Shown here: piece by piece, positions 1 through 9,417 of the stretch
Position numbering within the stretch: the stretch's first letter is position 1
How the letters are laid out: every line of letters begins with the position of its first letter
Translations under genes and position numbers: made by a program
NCBI GenBank assembly: GCA_030645575.1
Contig: JAUSMJ010000081.1
Span: 19,828 to 83,827, forward strand
DNA: 64,000 bases
Direction: 5' to 3'
From: Caulobacter sp.
GTDB taxonomy: Bacteria > Pseudomonadota > Alphaproteobacteria > Caulobacterales > Caulobacteraceae
Notes under the pieces: model-generated
What the model saw: only the letters and a program-made list of their open reading frames with translations
The model's database searches: none
What the model was told of the DNA's origin: nothing

Positions 1-562
1 CGACATGGATGCGGCTGAACACCTGGCCCGGCTTGACGATGCCGTGGGCCGTCCCGTCGCGGACCCGGTCGAGCGCCGAGCGGCCGGGGCCATAGATGCC
101 CGGCAGGCGGAAGGCGGTGACGGTCAGGCCCATGCCCCGGCCGACCTGGCGCCAGTCGCGTTCGGCCGAAACGCGGCGGGCGCTCTCGATCGACCGGGCG
201 CTGAGCGGCCCGGCCTCGAACACCCAGCGCCCCTCGCGGTCGCCATAGACGCCGGTGGTCGACAGGTAGCCGATCCAGTCGGGAAAGGCGTTGGCCTCGG
301 CCAGGGCCGGGATCAGGGTGTTCAGCCCCGGACAGCCGGCCTCGGTCGGCGGGGCGGTGATCAGGATGGCGGTGGCCGTCTTCAGCGCCTGGACCAGGCC
401 CGGCCGGTCGGCGACATCGACGGTCGCGACGCCGTGGGCGAGAGCCTTGGCGGCGGTCGCCTCGGACCGCACGACGGCCGTCACGGTCCAGCCGTCGGCC
501 ATCATCCGCCGGGCCAGCGCCGGGCCGGTGAAACCGTAGCCGAAGACGAGGAGATGGTTCAA
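1..562 (-). CDS. SDR-family NAD(P)-dependent oxidoreductase/epimerase, 3' part cut by window edge
   Basis: The reading frame is open from a TTG at 562 to the window edge, so the C-terminus is missing. The start of the protein reads NHLLVFGYGFTGPALARR, a Rossmann nucleotide-binding glycine motif (GxGxxG-like). Later come a TAILITAPPT strand and a YLSTTGVYGD segment with the S and Y expected of an extended SDR active site. This resembles the YeeZ/NAD-epimerase group, small cytosolic SDR proteins whose substrate is usually unknown. The TTG start is inferred because the Rossmann strand begins only three residues later. It lies on the same strand as galU, 166 bp downstream of it, and a palindromic repeat element separates the two. 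Substrate unknown; family call fairly sure. Confidence 0.8.
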   Translation of the reverse strand, partial: MNHLLVFGYGFTGPALARRMMADGWTVTAVVRSEATAAKALAHGVATVDVADRPGLVQALKTATAILITAPPTEAGCPGLNTLIPALAEANAFPDWIGYLSTTGVYGDREGRWVFEAGPLSARSIESARRVSAERDWRQVGRGMGLTVTAFRLPGIYGPGRSALDRVRDGTAHGIVKPGQVFSRIHV

Positions 563-565
563 AGC

Positions 566-722
566 GCCCTCTCCCAACGGGAGAGGGAGGGGCCCGTCGC
601 GTAGCGATGGGAGGGTGAGGGGTTACGGAGCGGGCCGGACAAACCGTACACCCTCAACCTCCCACCCTGCGTCGCCAGGGCGCCGCATGGCGGGCCCCTC
701 CTTCTCCCCATGGGAGAAGGAA
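566..722. repeat. Intergenic palindromic repeat element with two inverted copies
   Basis: The gap between galU and the SDR gene is filled by two diverged inverted copies of one motif. The left copy starts with the small hairpin ccctctcccaacgggagagg followed by gaggggcccgtcgcg and gggagggtgagggg. The right copy, read on the minus strand, gives the equivalent ccttctccc/gggagaagg hairpin, gaggggcccgcc and gggtgggaggttgaggg. The whole can fold into a long imperfect stem. Such elements are typical dispersed intergenic repeats of GC-rich proteobacteria and may act as terminators or mRNA-stability elements. The copy number elsewhere in the genome cannot be seen here. Confidence 0.7.
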
Positions 723-728
723 CCCTCG

Positions 729-1595
729 TCACAGCAGCGCCGTGATCGCCGCCCGGGCCGCGTCGGCAAGGTCGGGGCGCTTGAGGGCGAAGGCCACGTT
801 GGCGCGCAGCAGGCCGATCTTGTCGCCGCAGTCGTAGGTGACGCCGTCGTATTCCAGCGCGTGGAAGCTCTCGACCGCCATCAGCCGGGCCATGGCGTCG
901 GTCAGCTGGATCTCCCCGCCAGCGCCCTTCTGCTGGGCGGCCAGCAGCTTGAAGATCTCGGGCTGCAGGATATAGCGGCCGGAGATGAACAGGTTGGAGG
1001 GCTCGGTTCCCGGAGCGGGTTTCTCGACCATGCCGGTCATGCGGTTGAGCCGGCCTTCGTGGCCGTCCAGCGCGACGATGCCATATTTGTGCGCCTCGCC
1101 CGGCGGGCATTGCTCGACCACGACGATGTTGCCGCCGACCTGGTTGTAGGCATCGACCGCCTGTTTCATCGCCGGGACCTTCGCGTCCATCAGCATGTCC
1201 GGCAGCATGACCGCGAACGGCTCGTCGCCGATCACGTCGCGCGCGCACCAGACGGCGTGGCCAAGGCCCAGCGGGGCCATCTGGCGCACGAAGCTCATCT
1301 CGCCGGGGGTCGCCAGCTCGGCATGCAGGTCGGCCAGGATATCGAGCTTGCCCTTGGCCCCCAGCTGGGCCTCAAGCTCTGGATGGTGATCGAAATAGTC
1401 CTCGATCGCCTCCTTGCCGCGGCCGGTGACGAACACGAAATGCTCGATCCCGGCGGCCCGGCCCTCGGCCACGATGTAGCTGAGGATCGGCCGATCGACG
1501 ACGTTGAGCATCTCCTTGGGCGTGTTCTTGGCGCCGGGGAGAACGCGGGTGCCCAGGCCCGCGACGGGCAGGACGGCTTTGCGGACAGGTCTCAT
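729..1595 (-). CDS. galU: UTP--glucose-1-phosphate uridylyltransferase GalU
   Basis: GalU makes UDP-glucose from UTP and glucose-1-phosphate in the cytosol, a central donor for lipopolysaccharide and exopolysaccharide. The 288-residue protein starts MRPVRKAVLPVAGLGTR, the nucleotidyltransferase signature GxGTRxLP. It continues with PKEMLNVVDRP, the family K/P-rich sugar-phosphate motif, and has the GLGHAVWCA and MLPDM segments typical of bacterial GalU. The length matches the family (about 290). The frame is open a further 48 codons upstream, but that extension lies in an inverted repeat and lacks GalU similarity, so ATG at 1595 is chosen. The next genes upstream are glmS and glmM, so this is a sugar-nucleotide supply neighbourhood feeding the polysaccharide genes further along. 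Confidence 0.96.
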   Translation of the reverse strand: MRPVRKAVLPVAGLGTRVLPGAKNTPKEMLNVVDRPILSYIVAEGRAAGIEHFVFVTGRGKEAIEDYFDHHPELEAQLGAKGKLDILADLHAELATPGEMSFVRQMAPLGLGHAVWCARDVIGDEPFAVMLPDMLMDAKVPAMKQAVDAYNQVGGNIVVVEQCPPGEAHKYGIVALDGHEGRLNRMTGMVEKPAPGTEPSNLFISGRYILQPEIFKLLAAQQKGAGGEIQLTDAMARLMAVESFHALEYDGVTYDCGDKIGLLRANVAFALKRPDLADAARAAITALL

Positions 1596-1660
1596 GGGTG
1601 CGGGAGTATCCGAGCGTGGCGGCGAAATCCAGAGAGGGCCGGTTGGCAATTCGGGCAATT

Positions 1661-1746
1661 CAATTCGGTGACAGTTTACGAATTCGCATCTCGACCCTGA
1701 ACGCGACCGGGCCGGCTGGGCGAATTCGTAAACTGTCACCGAATTG
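1661..1746. repeat. 26-bp perfect inverted repeat with 34-nt spacer
   Basis: The arms at 1661-1686 and 1721-1746 are exact reverse complements. Each contains ggtgacagtttacgaattcg or its complement. The spacer is 1687-1720, and related aattcgg/gcaattc units continue outside both arms. The element sits between the glmS stop and the galU start, so it could fold in the glmS-galU transcript or act as a terminator. A shorter, imperfect version of the same GGTGAC/GTCACC core occurs at 12830-12854, which suggests a dispersed repeat family. Confidence 0.85.
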
Positions 1747-1764
1747 CCGAATTGCTTCGCGGGG

Positions 1765-3585
<1,821 letters not shown>

Positions 3586-3724
3586 GCTGGTTTCGCCGTT
3601 TCCGTCCGAAGAGATATGAAGTCAGGGGAATTTTTATCGTGTCGGCGTTTAACATCGGCTGACCTGCGGGCCGCATAAAACAGCGTTGCAGACTATTGCG
3701 GCCCAGGAGCCCCGGGGACTTTCC
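3586..3724. promoter_or_regulatory. Divergent glmS/glmM promoter region
   Basis: This 139-bp gap separates the glmS start (minus strand) from the glmM start (plus strand), so both promoters should lie here. It is more AT-rich than its surroundings in the middle (aatttttatcgtg and gtttaacatc). I cannot assign -35/-10 boxes with confidence. Confidence 0.45.
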
Positions 3725-5077
3725 ATGAGCAAGCGAACCTATTTCGGCACCGACGGCATCCGCGGGCAGGCCAACAGCCATCCGATGACGGCCGAGGTCG
3801 CCCTGCGCGTGGGCCTGGCCGCCGGCAAGCTGTTCCGCCGCGATCACGGCCGACGCCATCTGGTGGTCATCGGCAAGGACACCCGCCTGTCGGGCTACAT
3901 GATCGAACCGGCCCTGGTCGCGGGCTTCACCAGCATGGGCATGGACGTGCGCCTGTTCGGCCCGCTGCCGACGCCGGGGGTGGCCATGATGACCCGCTCG
4001 ATGCGCGCGGACCTGGGCGTGATGATCAGCGCCTCGCACAACGCCTATACCGACAACGGTATCAAGCTGTTTGGTCCAGACGGCTATAAACTGTCGGACA
4101 AGCGCGAGTTGGAGATCGAGGCCCATATGGACGAGGGCCTGCAGGAGGGCCTGGTCGCTCCGGCCAATCTGGGCCGCGTGCGCCGCATCGACGATGCCCA
4201 GGCCCGCTACGTCGAGATCGCCAAGGCCACCTTCCCCCGCCAGCTGAGCCTCAATGGCCTGCGCGTGGTCATCGATTGCGCCAATGGCGCCGCCTACAAG
4301 GTCGCGCCGGAAGTGCTCTACGAGCTGGGCGCCGAGGTCATCAAGGTCGGCGTCGATCCCAACGGCTGCAACATCAACGCCGACTGCGGTTCGACCCATC
4401 CGGCCGCCATGGTCGATGCGGTGCGCGAGTTTCGCGCCGATGTCGGCATCGCGGTCGACGGCGACGCCGACCGGGTGGCGATCTGCGATGAAAAGGGCCA
4501 GGTGGTCGACGGCGACCAGATCATGGCCATCGTCGCCGGCGCCTGGGCGGCCGAGGACCGGCTGAGCGGCGGCGGCATCGTCGCCACGGTGATGTCCAAC
4601 CTGGGCCTGGAGCGGTTCATGGCCGCCAAGGGGCTGAAGCTCGAACGCACCCCCGTCGGCGACCGCTATGTCATGGAGCGCATGCGCTCGGGCGGCTTCA
4701 ACCTCGGCGGCGAGCAGTCGGGCCACGTGATCCTGTCGGACTATTCGACCACCGGCGACGGCCTGATGGCGGCGCTGCAGGTGCTGGCCGTGCTGGTCCA
4801 GTCCGGCAAGCCGATGAGCGCGCTCGCCCGCCAGTTCGACCCGGTGCCGCAGCGCATGGAGAACGTCCGCTTCGCCAAGGGCGGCAAGCCGCTCGACAGC
4901 GACAAGGTCAAGGCGGCCATCGCCGACGCGGAGGTCAAGCTGAACGGCTCGGGCCGGGTGCTGGTCCGCGCGTCTGGAACCGAACCGCTCATACGCGTCA
5001 TGGCCGAAGGCGACGACGAGGCCCTGGTCGCCGCCCTGGTCAGCGAGATCGCCGGCGCGGTGAAGGCGGCGGCGTAG
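3725..5077 (+). CDS. glmM: Phosphoglucosamine mutase GlmM
   Basis: GlmM interconverts glucosamine-6-phosphate and glucosamine-1-phosphate, the step after GlmS in UDP-GlcNAc synthesis. The 450-residue protein begins [17 protein letters not shown], the classic N-terminus. The phosphoserine loop is [15 protein letters not shown]. The metal-binding loop is [13 protein letters not shown], the sugar-binding loop is GGEQSGHVI, and the C-terminal phosphate-binding loop is [12 protein letters not shown]. An ATG 39 nt further upstream is in frame, but the family start is the one at 3725, which follows a GGGGAC ribosome-binding stretch. The gene ends 3 nt before the convergent vapC stop. Confidence 0.98.
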   Translation: MSKRTYFGTDGIRGQANSHPMTAEVALRVGLAAGKLFRRDHGRRHLVVIGKDTRLSGYMIEPALVAGFTSMGMDVRLFGPLPTPGVAMMTRSMRADLGVMISASHNAYTDNGIKLFGPDGYKLSDKRELEIEAHMDEGLQEGLVAPANLGRVRRIDDAQARYVEIAKATFPRQLSLNGLRVVIDCANGAAYKVAPEVLYELGAEVIKVGVDPNGCNINADCGSTHPAAMVDAVREFRADVGIAVDGDADRVAICDEKGQVVDGDQIMAIVAGAWAAEDRLSGGGIVATVMSNLGLERFMAAKGLKLERTPVGDRYVMERMRSGGFNLGGEQSGHVILSDYSTTGDGLMAALQVLAVLVQSGKPMSALARQFDPVPQRMENVRFAKGGKPLDSDKVKAAIADAEVKLNGSGRVLVRASGTEPLIRVMAEGDDEALVAALVSEIAGAVKAAA

Positions 5078-5080
5078 GGG

Positions 5081-5485
5081 TCACCCGTCGAACGGATTCT
5101 CGACCTTCAGCCCGAGCGCTTCGAAATCGCGCACGTTGCGGGTGGCGACGGTGAGGCCGTGAACCGTCGCTGTGGCCGCGATCATCGCGTCCATGGTCAG
5201 TGCCGGGGATCGACCACTCATGAGTTTGGCCCACTGTCGAAAGATGGCGCCGTCAGCGGCAAGAATGCGGTCGTCGTCGGCGAAGGTGTCCAGCCAGGCC
5301 TCTATCTCGACGGCCTTTGCGGGATTGGCGCGTCGAGAGCGTTCAATGCCGACCTGGATTTCGCCGATCGTCGCCGCCGCGATGAACAGGTCCACCTGCT
5401 CGTGGCGGTTCATCCACGCTAGCATGCCGCCATGCGGTCGCGCCTTGCGCATCTCCGAGACGACGTTGGTGTCCAGCAACCACAC
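5081..5485 (-). CDS. vapC: VapC/FitB-type PIN-domain toxin
   Basis: A 134-residue PIN-domain ribonuclease, the toxin half of a type II toxin-antitoxin module. The first acidic catalytic residue is in MWLLDTNVVSE. Further conserved acidic positions follow in ATIGEIQVGIE and LTMDAMIAATA, and the C-terminal TRNVRDFEALGL is typical of the FitB/VapC group. Such toxins cleave RNA (often tRNA or rRNA) when not bound by antitoxin. The start codon is GTG, 5 nt after the antitoxin stop, which implies co-translation. RNA target unknown. Confidence 0.92.
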   Translation of the reverse strand: MWLLDTNVVSEMRKARPHGGMLAWMNRHEQVDLFIAAATIGEIQVGIERSRRANPAKAVEIEAWLDTFADDDRILAADGAIFRQWAKLMSGRSPALTMDAMIAATATVHGLTVATRNVRDFEALGLKVENPFDG

Positions 5486-5490
5486 GGGGG

Positions 5491-5748
5491 TCAGTCGTCC
5501 AGATCGACAGGCCGGGGAGTCAGGGTCGGGCGGGGTTCGAGCTCAAGATCAAACCGCGGCCCGTCGCCGAGCAGAATGTCCTTCAGCGAAGGCCGGGCGC
5601 TCTTCTGTAGGCGCTTCCACTCCTCGACAGGCACCAGCACGGCCGCGTCCTGGCCGCGCAGGGTGACCATCTGCGGGCCGTCGCTGAGGCTGGCGCGCAG
5701 CAGTTCGCTGAACCGCGCCTTGGCGTCCTGAACAGGCCAGTGCTTCAT
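5491..5748 (-). CDS. Phd/YefM-family antitoxin
   Basis: A protein of about 85 residues encoded immediately upstream of the PIN toxin. The N-terminal KHWPVQDAKARFSELL and MVTLRGQDAAVLVPVEEW segments are the Phd/YefM DNA-binding fold. The C-terminal part, rich in D, P and R, would wrap the toxin. ATG codons lie at 5754 and 5748. The AGGGAG ribosome-binding sequence sits 6 nt before 5748 but only 0-1 nt before 5754, so 5748 is preferred. The ribosome-binding site lies inside the operator palindrome described separately, which suggests autoregulation. Confidence 0.88.
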   Translation of the reverse strand: MKHWPVQDAKARFSELLRASLSDGPQMVTLRGQDAAVLVPVEEWKRLQKSARPSLKDILLGDGPRFDLELEPRPTLTPRPVDLDD

Positions 5749-5751
5749 GAT

Positions 5752-5789
5752 CATCTCCCTGACTAGTCAGTAGACTAGTCAGGGAGATG
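5752..5789. promoter_or_regulatory. Antitoxin autoregulatory operator (palindrome)
   Basis: Arms catctccctgactagtc (5752-5768) and gactagtcagggagatg (5773-5789) are perfect 17-bp inverted repeats around a 4-nt spacer. Each arm also contains the smaller palindrome GACTAGTC. The element covers the antitoxin ribosome-binding site and part of its 5' end. Its position is that of a Phd/VapBC-type operator bound by antitoxin or the complex. Binding itself is inferred. Confidence 0.8.
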
Positions 5790-5820
5790 CCATTCGGCAA
5801 GACGACACCACGCCCGAACG

Positions 5821-6162
5821 TCAGCGTCCCGGGATAGGCATGCACTCCATCACTTCCACCGAATCGCCGGGAAAGATCGTGAAATGCGGGTGGCCCTCGA
5901 ACAGGGCCGCCGCCGCCTCGTGCGTTTCCGCCCGGACGATGACGTAGCCGGTGACGGCGTTGCGCATGCCCGCCACGCCGTCCGCCGAGGCCTTCAAGGT
6001 CTTGCCGAGCGGGCCGCCGGTATCGACGATCACGTCGGCGTGCCGTGCCATCCACCCGTGCCAGGCCGCCATGCCGGCGGCGATGGTCTCTTCGCCGAGG
6101 TCGGCCGGCGACGTCGCGTCGGGCGACATCGATCCCATGTACAGGGCCAGAAACGTCTTCAT
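5821..6162 (-). CDS. YCII-related domain protein
   Basis: A 113-residue protein starting MKTFLALYMGSM. It is a small alpha/beta ferredoxin-like fold of the YCII/DGPF group (GYVIVRAETHEAAAALFEGHP, then a C-terminal VEVMECMPI strand). Members are small cytosolic proteins, some of them enzymes, others fused to sigma factors; the function here is unknown. The frame extends 15 codons upstream, but MKTFLALY is the family start and follows AAGGAGACAGC, a good ribosome-binding site. It stands 41 bp downstream of the GST gene on the same strand and may be the last gene of the MarR-GST transcript. Confidence 0.82.
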   Translation of the reverse strand: MKTFLALYMGSMSPDATSPADLGEETIAAGMAAWHGWMARHADVIVDTGGPLGKTLKASADGVAGMRNAVTGYVIVRAETHEAAAALFEGHPHFTIFPGDSVEVMECMPIPGR

Positions 6163-6203
6163 GCTGTCTCCTTGTGAATTGAATGGCGACGGCTCGTCGC
6201 CTG

Positions 6204-6854
6204 TCACGCTGGCGCGTTCTCGCGGAACGTCGCCAGCTGGTCGTCCATCGCCTTGCGGAACGCCGGCCGGGCCTCGCCGCGGGCGAGGTAGGCGTCGAGA
6301 TTGGGAAAATCCTTCAGGATGCCGCAGGCCGCCAGCTCGCGCAGCACGGTGACCATGATGATGTCCGCGGCGGTGAACCGGCCCTCAAGCCAGTCCTTGT
6401 CGCCCAGCCATTTGCCGAGCGACGTCAGCCGCTTTTCCAGTATGGCTGTCGCCACCGGGCGGTAGCCCTCCACCCAGGGCTGGCCGGCGTGGAAGGAATC
6501 GAGCGTCGCCACGTTCACCGAAAAGGGCTCGATGGAGTTCAGGCCGGCGATGACCCAGGTGGTCACCCGGGCCCGGCCCGCCGGATCCTTCGGCGCGAGC
6601 GCCTCCGACTTTTCCGCCAGATGGACCAGGATCGCCCCCGACTCGAAGATCTCGACCTCTTCGTCGCGGTACGCCGGCGCCTGGCCGAACGGCTGCCATT
6701 GGCGATAGCCGTCACTGTCGGTGACACCCGGCGCCAGCAGTACCACATCATAGGGCAGGCCGGCTTCTTCGAGCGCCCAGCGGATGCGCAGGTCCCGGAC
6801 GAAGCCCTGGGCGAAGGGCGGCACCCACGGAAACGCGGTGACGGTGGCGGTCAT
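6204..6854 (-). CDS. Glutathione S-transferase family protein
   Basis: A 216-residue cytosolic GST-like protein. The N-terminal thioredoxin-like domain (about 1-85) includes RIRWALEEAGLPYDVV, the QWQPFGQAPAYRD cis-Pro segment and ESGAILVHLAE, which contains the E-S glutathione-contact pair. The C-terminal helical domain (about 90-216) carries GRFTAADIIMVTVLREL, the conserved N-cap/D motif. The ATG at 6854 is chosen because the upstream extension overlaps the marR gene and reads as GC-rich noise. It starts 4 nt after the marR stop, so the two form an operon, probably a detoxification gene with its own repressor. Substrate unknown. Confidence 0.9.
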   Translation of the reverse strand: MTATVTAFPWVPPFAQGFVRDLRIRWALEEAGLPYDVVLLAPGVTDSDGYRQWQPFGQAPAYRDEEVEIFESGAILVHLAEKSEALAPKDPAGRARVTTWVIAGLNSIEPFSVNVATLDSFHAGQPWVEGYRPVATAILEKRLTSLGKWLGDKDWLEGRFTAADIIMVTVLRELAACGILKDFPNLDAYLARGEARPAFRKAMDDQLATFRENAPA

Positions 6855-6858
6855 GGGC

Positions 6859-7353
6859 TTACTCCGGGGTGTCGCACAGGGCGGGGGCGGCCGATCCGGG
6901 CCGGGGTGCGGACAGGGTTCGCAGGTCGCCGCGCAGGCGCGCCGGGTCGGTCCCGCCCAGCTCGGCGTCGATGGCGGCGTGGGTGCGCGTCCAGATCGGC
7001 AGCGCCTCGAGCAGCCGCGCATGGCCCGTGGGCGTCAGGGCGATCCGGCGCACACGGCTGTCGTCGGGATCGACGCTGGTCACGGCCAGGCCGTCGCGCA
7101 CCAGCGGCTTGAGCGCGGCGGTCAGCGTCGTCCGGTCGGCGCCGAGCAGGGCCGCGACCCGGCTCATCGGCGCGGGCGCGGGTCCGTTCAGCGACATCAA
7201 CAGCGAAAACTGGCCGTTGGTCAGCCCGACCGGCCGCAGCGCCTCGTCGAACCGCCGCGCCAGCACCCGCGCGGCGCGCTGGGCGTGCAGGCACAGGCAG
7301 GTGTCCCGCACATGGTGGGTGGCTTCGATCGAAACGGTCGGGGCGGCGGTCAC
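6859..7353 (-). CDS. MarR-family transcriptional regulator
   Basis: A 164-residue winged-helix regulator. The segment MSRVAALLGADRTTLTAALKPL is the DNA-recognition helix-turn-helix, followed by the wing VDPDDSRVRRIALTPTG (the DxRxR wing motif). It starts at GTG 7353. Its gene precedes the GST gene by 4 nt, and a perfect 12-bp palindrome lies 12 nt upstream of its start, so it most likely represses its own operon. The inducer is unknown. Cysteines in DTCLCLHAQ near residues 19-21 could sense oxidants or electrophiles, which would suit a GST operon. Confidence 0.92.
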   Translation of the reverse strand: MTAAPTVSIEATHHVRDTCLCLHAQRAARVLARRFDEALRPVGLTNGQFSLLMSLNGPAPAPMSRVAALLGADRTTLTAALKPLVRDGLAVTSVDPDDSRVRRIALTPTGHARLLEALPIWTRTHAAIDAELGGTDPARLRGDLRTLSAPRPGSAAPALCDTPE

Positions 7354-7364
7354 GCGCGATTTAT

Positions 7365-7376
7365 GTTGATATCAAC
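7365..7376. promoter_or_regulatory. MarR operator palindrome
   Basis: GTTGATATCAAC is a perfect 12-bp palindrome 12 nt upstream of the marR GTG start. This TTGATATCAA core is very common among MarR operators, so autorepression of the marR-GST operon is likely. Confidence 0.75.
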
Positions 7377-7466
7377 GCAACGAGTCAAGCGGGCGGTTCG
7401 CACTGCGCATCTGGCCGTTAGCGACGTTAGGCGGGCGCCGACGGCCCCTCAAGTCGTCATGGGATG

Positions 7467-8489
7467 TCAGCCCTCCAGCAGCGCCAGCAGGGCGAAGCTC
7501 GCCAGCCAGTGCTCGCCCATGTAGTCGCCGGCCACGTGGGGCAGGGCGCTGGCCAGGTGGGTTTCCGCCGCCTCCAGGGCCACGGCCCGGGCCGGGTCAT
7601 CCGGCGTCAGGGCCGAGGCGATGCCGCGCCAGCACCAGGCGCGGCTCAGGTTCAGGCCGTCGAGATGGGCGATCTTGCCGTCCGACCGGTCGCTGACCGT
7701 GGCCGGGGTGAACAGGGTCGCCGGTCGCCGCTCGGCCGTGCCCGGCAGGAAGGCGGCGAACCAGGCGCGGAACGCCTCCGGCGCCAGCATGCGCCGCAGG
7801 CATTCGGCCTCCATCAAGGCGGGCGACAGGAACTCGTCGCCGCTGGGCTCCCAGGCCTGGCAGTCGGCGTCGGCCGCGTACCAGTCGATGGCGGTCGTGC
7901 GGGCCAGGTCCGCCAGCCGCGGATCGTCGCAGGTCTCGGCATAGTCCGTCGCCAGGCGCAGGGCGAAGGCGGTGTTGGAATGCACCCCCGCCCGCAGCGG
8001 ATAGGTGGCCCTGGGCAGGAAGCTCTTGAACCGGTCGGAAAAGGCCGTGGCCAGCGGCGCGAGGGCGTTGAACGCCGCCGGATCCTCGTGCAGCCGCAGC
8101 TCGGCCGCCAGCTTGAGCAGCCAGGCCCAGCCGTAGGGCCGCTCGAACCCGGCGCTCATCGGCCGCGACAGGTAGTCGAGCTCGACCGCCACCTTCGACG
8201 GCGTCAGGCTCGACGCCAGCAGGGCCCGCACGGCCGGCGCGCTGGGCATATCCGGAAACCGGCGCAGCAGGGTCGCCAGGGTCCAGTAGCCGTGCACGCA
8301 GCTGTGCCAGTCGAAGCTGCCATAGAAGATCGGGTGGTGCGTGCGGTGCGGACCGATGTCCTGCAGGCCGGTGAACACATGGTCGGCCTTGTGCGGGAAC
8401 TCGCGCGCCACGTGGCCCAGCGCGATGGCGGCGAACCGCTCGGCCAGGTCCGCCGTCAGCCGGGCGTCAGAAGCGATAGACGAGGACAT
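7467..8489 (-). CDS. DUF2891 family protein
   Basis: A 340-residue soluble protein, probably with an alpha/alpha-barrel-like fold. The segments HHPIFYGSFDWHSCVHGYW, GVHSNTAFALRLA, EPSGDEFLSPALMEAECLRRM and LDGLNLSRAWCWRGIA are the conserved blocks of DUF2891. The paired H, D and W residues suggest a metal or carbohydrate site, but no activity is established to my knowledge. ATG 8489 overlaps the DUF979 gene by 23 nt, so the three genes DUF969-DUF979-DUF2891 are one operon. The partnership points to a role connected with the substrate carried by the two membrane proteins. Confidence 0.88.
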   Translation of the reverse strand: MSSSIASDARLTADLAERFAAIALGHVAREFPHKADHVFTGLQDIGPHRTHHPIFYGSFDWHSCVHGYWTLATLLRRFPDMPSAPAVRALLASSLTPSKVAVELDYLSRPMSAGFERPYGWAWLLKLAAELRLHEDPAAFNALAPLATAFSDRFKSFLPRATYPLRAGVHSNTAFALRLATDYAETCDDPRLADLARTTAIDWYAADADCQAWEPSGDEFLSPALMEAECLRRMLAPEAFRAWFAAFLPGTAERRPATLFTPATVSDRSDGKIAHLDGLNLSRAWCWRGIASALTPDDPARAVALEAAETHLASALPHVAGDYMGEHWLASFALLALLEG

Positions 8490-9417
8490 ACATCAGCACC
8501 GTGTTGGCCAGCAGCAGCAGCAGGGCGGTCGGGGCCTGGGCCTTGATCACCCCGTAGCGGTCGGTCAGTTCCAGCAGCGCGGCCGGAACAATGTTGAAAT
8601 TGGCCGCCATCGGCGTCGTCAGGGTGCCGCAGAAGCCCGACAGCATGCCGATGGCCCCCATGATCGCCGGGTCGCCGCCGAACTTCCCCACGATGATCGG
8701 CAGGCCGATGGCCGCGGTCATCACCGGAAAGGCCGCGAAGGCGTTGCCCATGATGGCCGTGAACAGGGCCATGCCGAGGGTGTAGGCGACCACCGCCGCC
8801 AGCGGCGTGCCGAGCGGCAGCCAGGTCGTCGCCAGCTCGCCGATCACGTCGCCAACGTGCCCGGCCGCGAACACCGCCCCCAACGCCGCCAGCGCCTGCG
8901 GCAACAGCCCGGCCCAGCCGACCGACTCCATCAGCCGGCGGCCCTCGCGGGTCGCGGTGACCGGGCTGGCGCGAAACATGACCAGGGCCACGGCCGTCGC
9001 CAGCACGATGCCGGCGCCCAGCGAGATCAGCGTCACCTGCTTGGGATCGACCAGCGGCTGGCCGCCGATCATCACCCCCTTCAGCGTCAGGGTTCCCAGC
9101 AGGGTCACCACGGGCGGGATCAGGGCCGGGATGAACAGCCGCTCGCCCCAGCGCGCGGCCCGCACGGGCTTATCGACCGGCTGGGGGTGTTCGCCCCGGC
9201 CAAGCAGGTTGACCCCGGCCAGCAGCGCCATGGCGACCAGAATGCCGCCGTTGACCACGTCGGGCAGGTAGGACCCGGCGAGAAAGCTGACCGCGAACAG
9301 CCCCCAGAAGGCCGCCGAGCCGAAGCGCTTCGGGTTGGTCGCGTCCAGCACGGTCGCGAGCGCGTAGATCGCGAACAGCAGGCCGGCCAGGATGTAGAGT
9401 ACGTCGAGCCCGATCAC
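8467..9417 (-). CDS. DUF979 family membrane protein, probable transporter subunit
   Basis: A 316-residue hydrophobic protein with many membrane segments (for example near residues 5-25, 35-65, 100-120 and 125-150, and several to the C-terminus). The blocks YTLGMALFTAIMGNAFAAFPVM and MLSGFCGTLTTPMAANFN are characteristic of DUF979. DUF979 almost always sits beside DUF969, and the pair is thought to form an inner-membrane transporter. Genome-context work has linked such pairs to pyroglutamate (5-oxoproline) metabolism, which I cannot verify here. It overlaps DUF969 by 4 nt (ATGA) and DUF2891 by 23 nt. Confidence 0.9.
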   Translation of the reverse strand: MIGLDVLYILAGLLFAIYALATVLDATNPKRFGSAAFWGLFAVSFLAGSYLPDVVNGGILVAMALLAGVNLLGRGEHPQPVDKPVRAARWGERLFIPALIPPVVTLLGTLTLKGVMIGGQPLVDPKQVTLISLGAGIVLATAVALVMFRASPVTATREGRRLMESVGWAGLLPQALAALGAVFAAGHVGDVIGELATTWLPLGTPLAAVVAYTLGMALFTAIMGNAFAAFPVMTAAIGLPIIVGKFGGDPAIMGAIGMLSGFCGTLTTPMAANFNIVPAALLELTDRYGVIKAQAPTALLLLLANTVLMYVLVYRF

